Part shown: positions 4,835-5,265 of the stretch, one piece after another
Position numbering within the stretch: position 1 is the first letter of the stretch
Layout of the letters: every line of letters starts with the position of its first letter
NCBI GenBank assembly: GCA_017990305.1
Contig: JAGNOB010000168.1
Span: 1 to 5,265, forward strand
Direction: 5' to 3'
DNA from: Leucobacter sp.
Lineage (GTDB): Bacteria > Actinomycetota > Actinomycetes > Actinomycetales > Microbacteriaceae
DNA length: 5,265 nucleotides
Notes under the pieces: model-generated
What the model was told of the DNA's origin: nothing
Databases searched by the model: none
What the model saw: the letters and a program-made list of their open reading frames with translations, nothing else
Program-made: the position numbers and the translations under genes

Positions 4835-5265
4835 ATGCCTGCAATGAGAAGACCGTCTGTCGCTCGCTTTTCTGCCGTAGCGATCGCGAGCCTCCTTGCG
4901 ATTGTCGGCCTCTCCTCGTGCGCGGCCGAGCCCGAGGCGTCGCCCACCATCGCGCCGACGCCGACGGCCCCGGAACCTCCGCAGCCCGTTGCGCCTGAGG
5001 AGCCAGACGACAAGGAGGCAGCGACCGGATTCGATCAGGGTGCGCACTCGCTTGAAGCCCCTGACTCGATCTGGGTCATCACGAACAAGCTTCGGCCGCT
5101 AGACCCGCAAACGTACACGCCTGACGATCTTGTTTCCCCGAACGTCGTAAACACGAACGGCCAGCCCCTCCGCTCAGTTGCAGCGCTCGCTACCGAGCGC
5201 ATGGTCGCGGCTGCAGCAGCCGACGGGGTGGAGGTCCATGTGGTGAGTGCGTTCCGTAGTTACGA
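4835..5265 (+). CDS. VanY-type D-alanyl-D-alanine carboxypeptidase lipoprotein (3' end outside window)
   Basis: The N-terminal 143 codons of an exported lipoprotein of the M15B (VanY) peptidase family, zinc enzymes that trim the terminal D-alanine from peptidoglycan stem peptides. Residues 1-29 form a lipoprotein signal: basic start (RRPSVAR), hydrophobic stretch 13-26 and lipobox LSSC with the lipidated C29. Residues 30-60 are a Pro/Ala/Glu-rich linker that would span away from the membrane. The catalytic domain begins near 77 with SIWVITNKLRPL, then YTPDDLV (94-100) and SAFRSY (138-143), all typical of the family; the zinc ligands (SxHxxGxAxD and the later ExxH) would lie beyond the window. 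ATG 4835 is 4 nt after AGGGTAGG; ATG 4844 (codon 4) is an alternative with 13-nt spacing. It is divergent from the DUF4916 gene. It is not evidence of vancomycin resistance, because no van regulators or ligases are nearby. Confidence 0.86.
   Translation, partial: MPAMRRPSVARFSAVAIASLLAIVGLSSCAAEPEASPTIAPTPTAPEPPQPVAPEEPDDKEAATGFDQGAHSLEAPDSIWVITNKLRPLDPQTYTPDDLVSPNVVNTNGQPLRSVAALATERMVAAAAADGVEVHVVSAFRSY

Noticed and set aside
4835..5265. VanY-like gene as part of a glycopeptide-resistance cluster
   Set aside because: No VanR/VanS, VanH, D-Ala-D-Lac ligase or VanX homologue is in the window; lipoprotein M15 carboxypeptidases are common housekeeping genes in actinobacteria.

Overview
The window is a stretch of high-GC bacterial chromosome with seven protein genes, two of them cut by the window edges. 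GC-rich third codon positions, a GTG start, TANNNT-type -10 elements placed so that the mRNA could begin at the start codon, a DUF4916-type Nudix-like protein and a mycoredoxin-like protein all point to an actinobacterium. A member of the Microbacteriaceae (Leucobacter/Microbacterium type) would fit, but this is inference from protein style and not from a marker gene. I see no rRNA, tRNA, CRISPR array, insertion sequence or phage gene.

Layout. (1) Positions 1-654 (+) encode most of a PAP2-type membrane phosphatase with all three catalytic motifs; its start lies upstream of the window. (2) Positions 682-2284 (+) form a tight three-gene cluster: a glutaredoxin/mycoredoxin-like protein with a CGDC centre, a spermidine-synthase-like SAM-fold protein that overlaps it by 4 nt (GTGA), and a SprT-like zinc metalloprotease-fold protein 2 nt further on. 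They look co-transcribed and translationally coupled. (3) Positions 2319-3050 (-) encode a TetR-family repressor with a WHG-type C-terminal domain, divergent from an extended-SDR NAD(P)-binding protein (3192-4121, +). The 141-bp gap between them holds two copies of a palindromic operator that bracket a good sigma-70 promoter, which is the clearest regulatory signal in the window. (4) Positions 4155-4739 (-) encode a DUF4916 Nudix-fold protein convergent with the SDR gene; a 9-bp-stem hairpin covers its stop codon. (5) Positions 4835-5265 (+) hold the first 143 codons of a VanY-type D,D-carboxypeptidase lipoprotein that runs off the window end.

How the genes fit together. The TetR/SDR pair reads as a self-contained ligand-responsive switch in which the repressor closes the SDR promoter until an unknown compound releases it. 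The redoxin/SpeE-like/SprT-like cluster is of unknown joint purpose; redox repair and protein or DNA-protein adduct handling is a guess. The PAP2 phosphatase and the VanY-like lipoprotein are separate cell-envelope functions. Most of the window is ordinary chromosomal sequence, and I do not see strong evidence for a wholly new system; the points of interest are regulatory architecture and family members lacking canonical catalytic residues.
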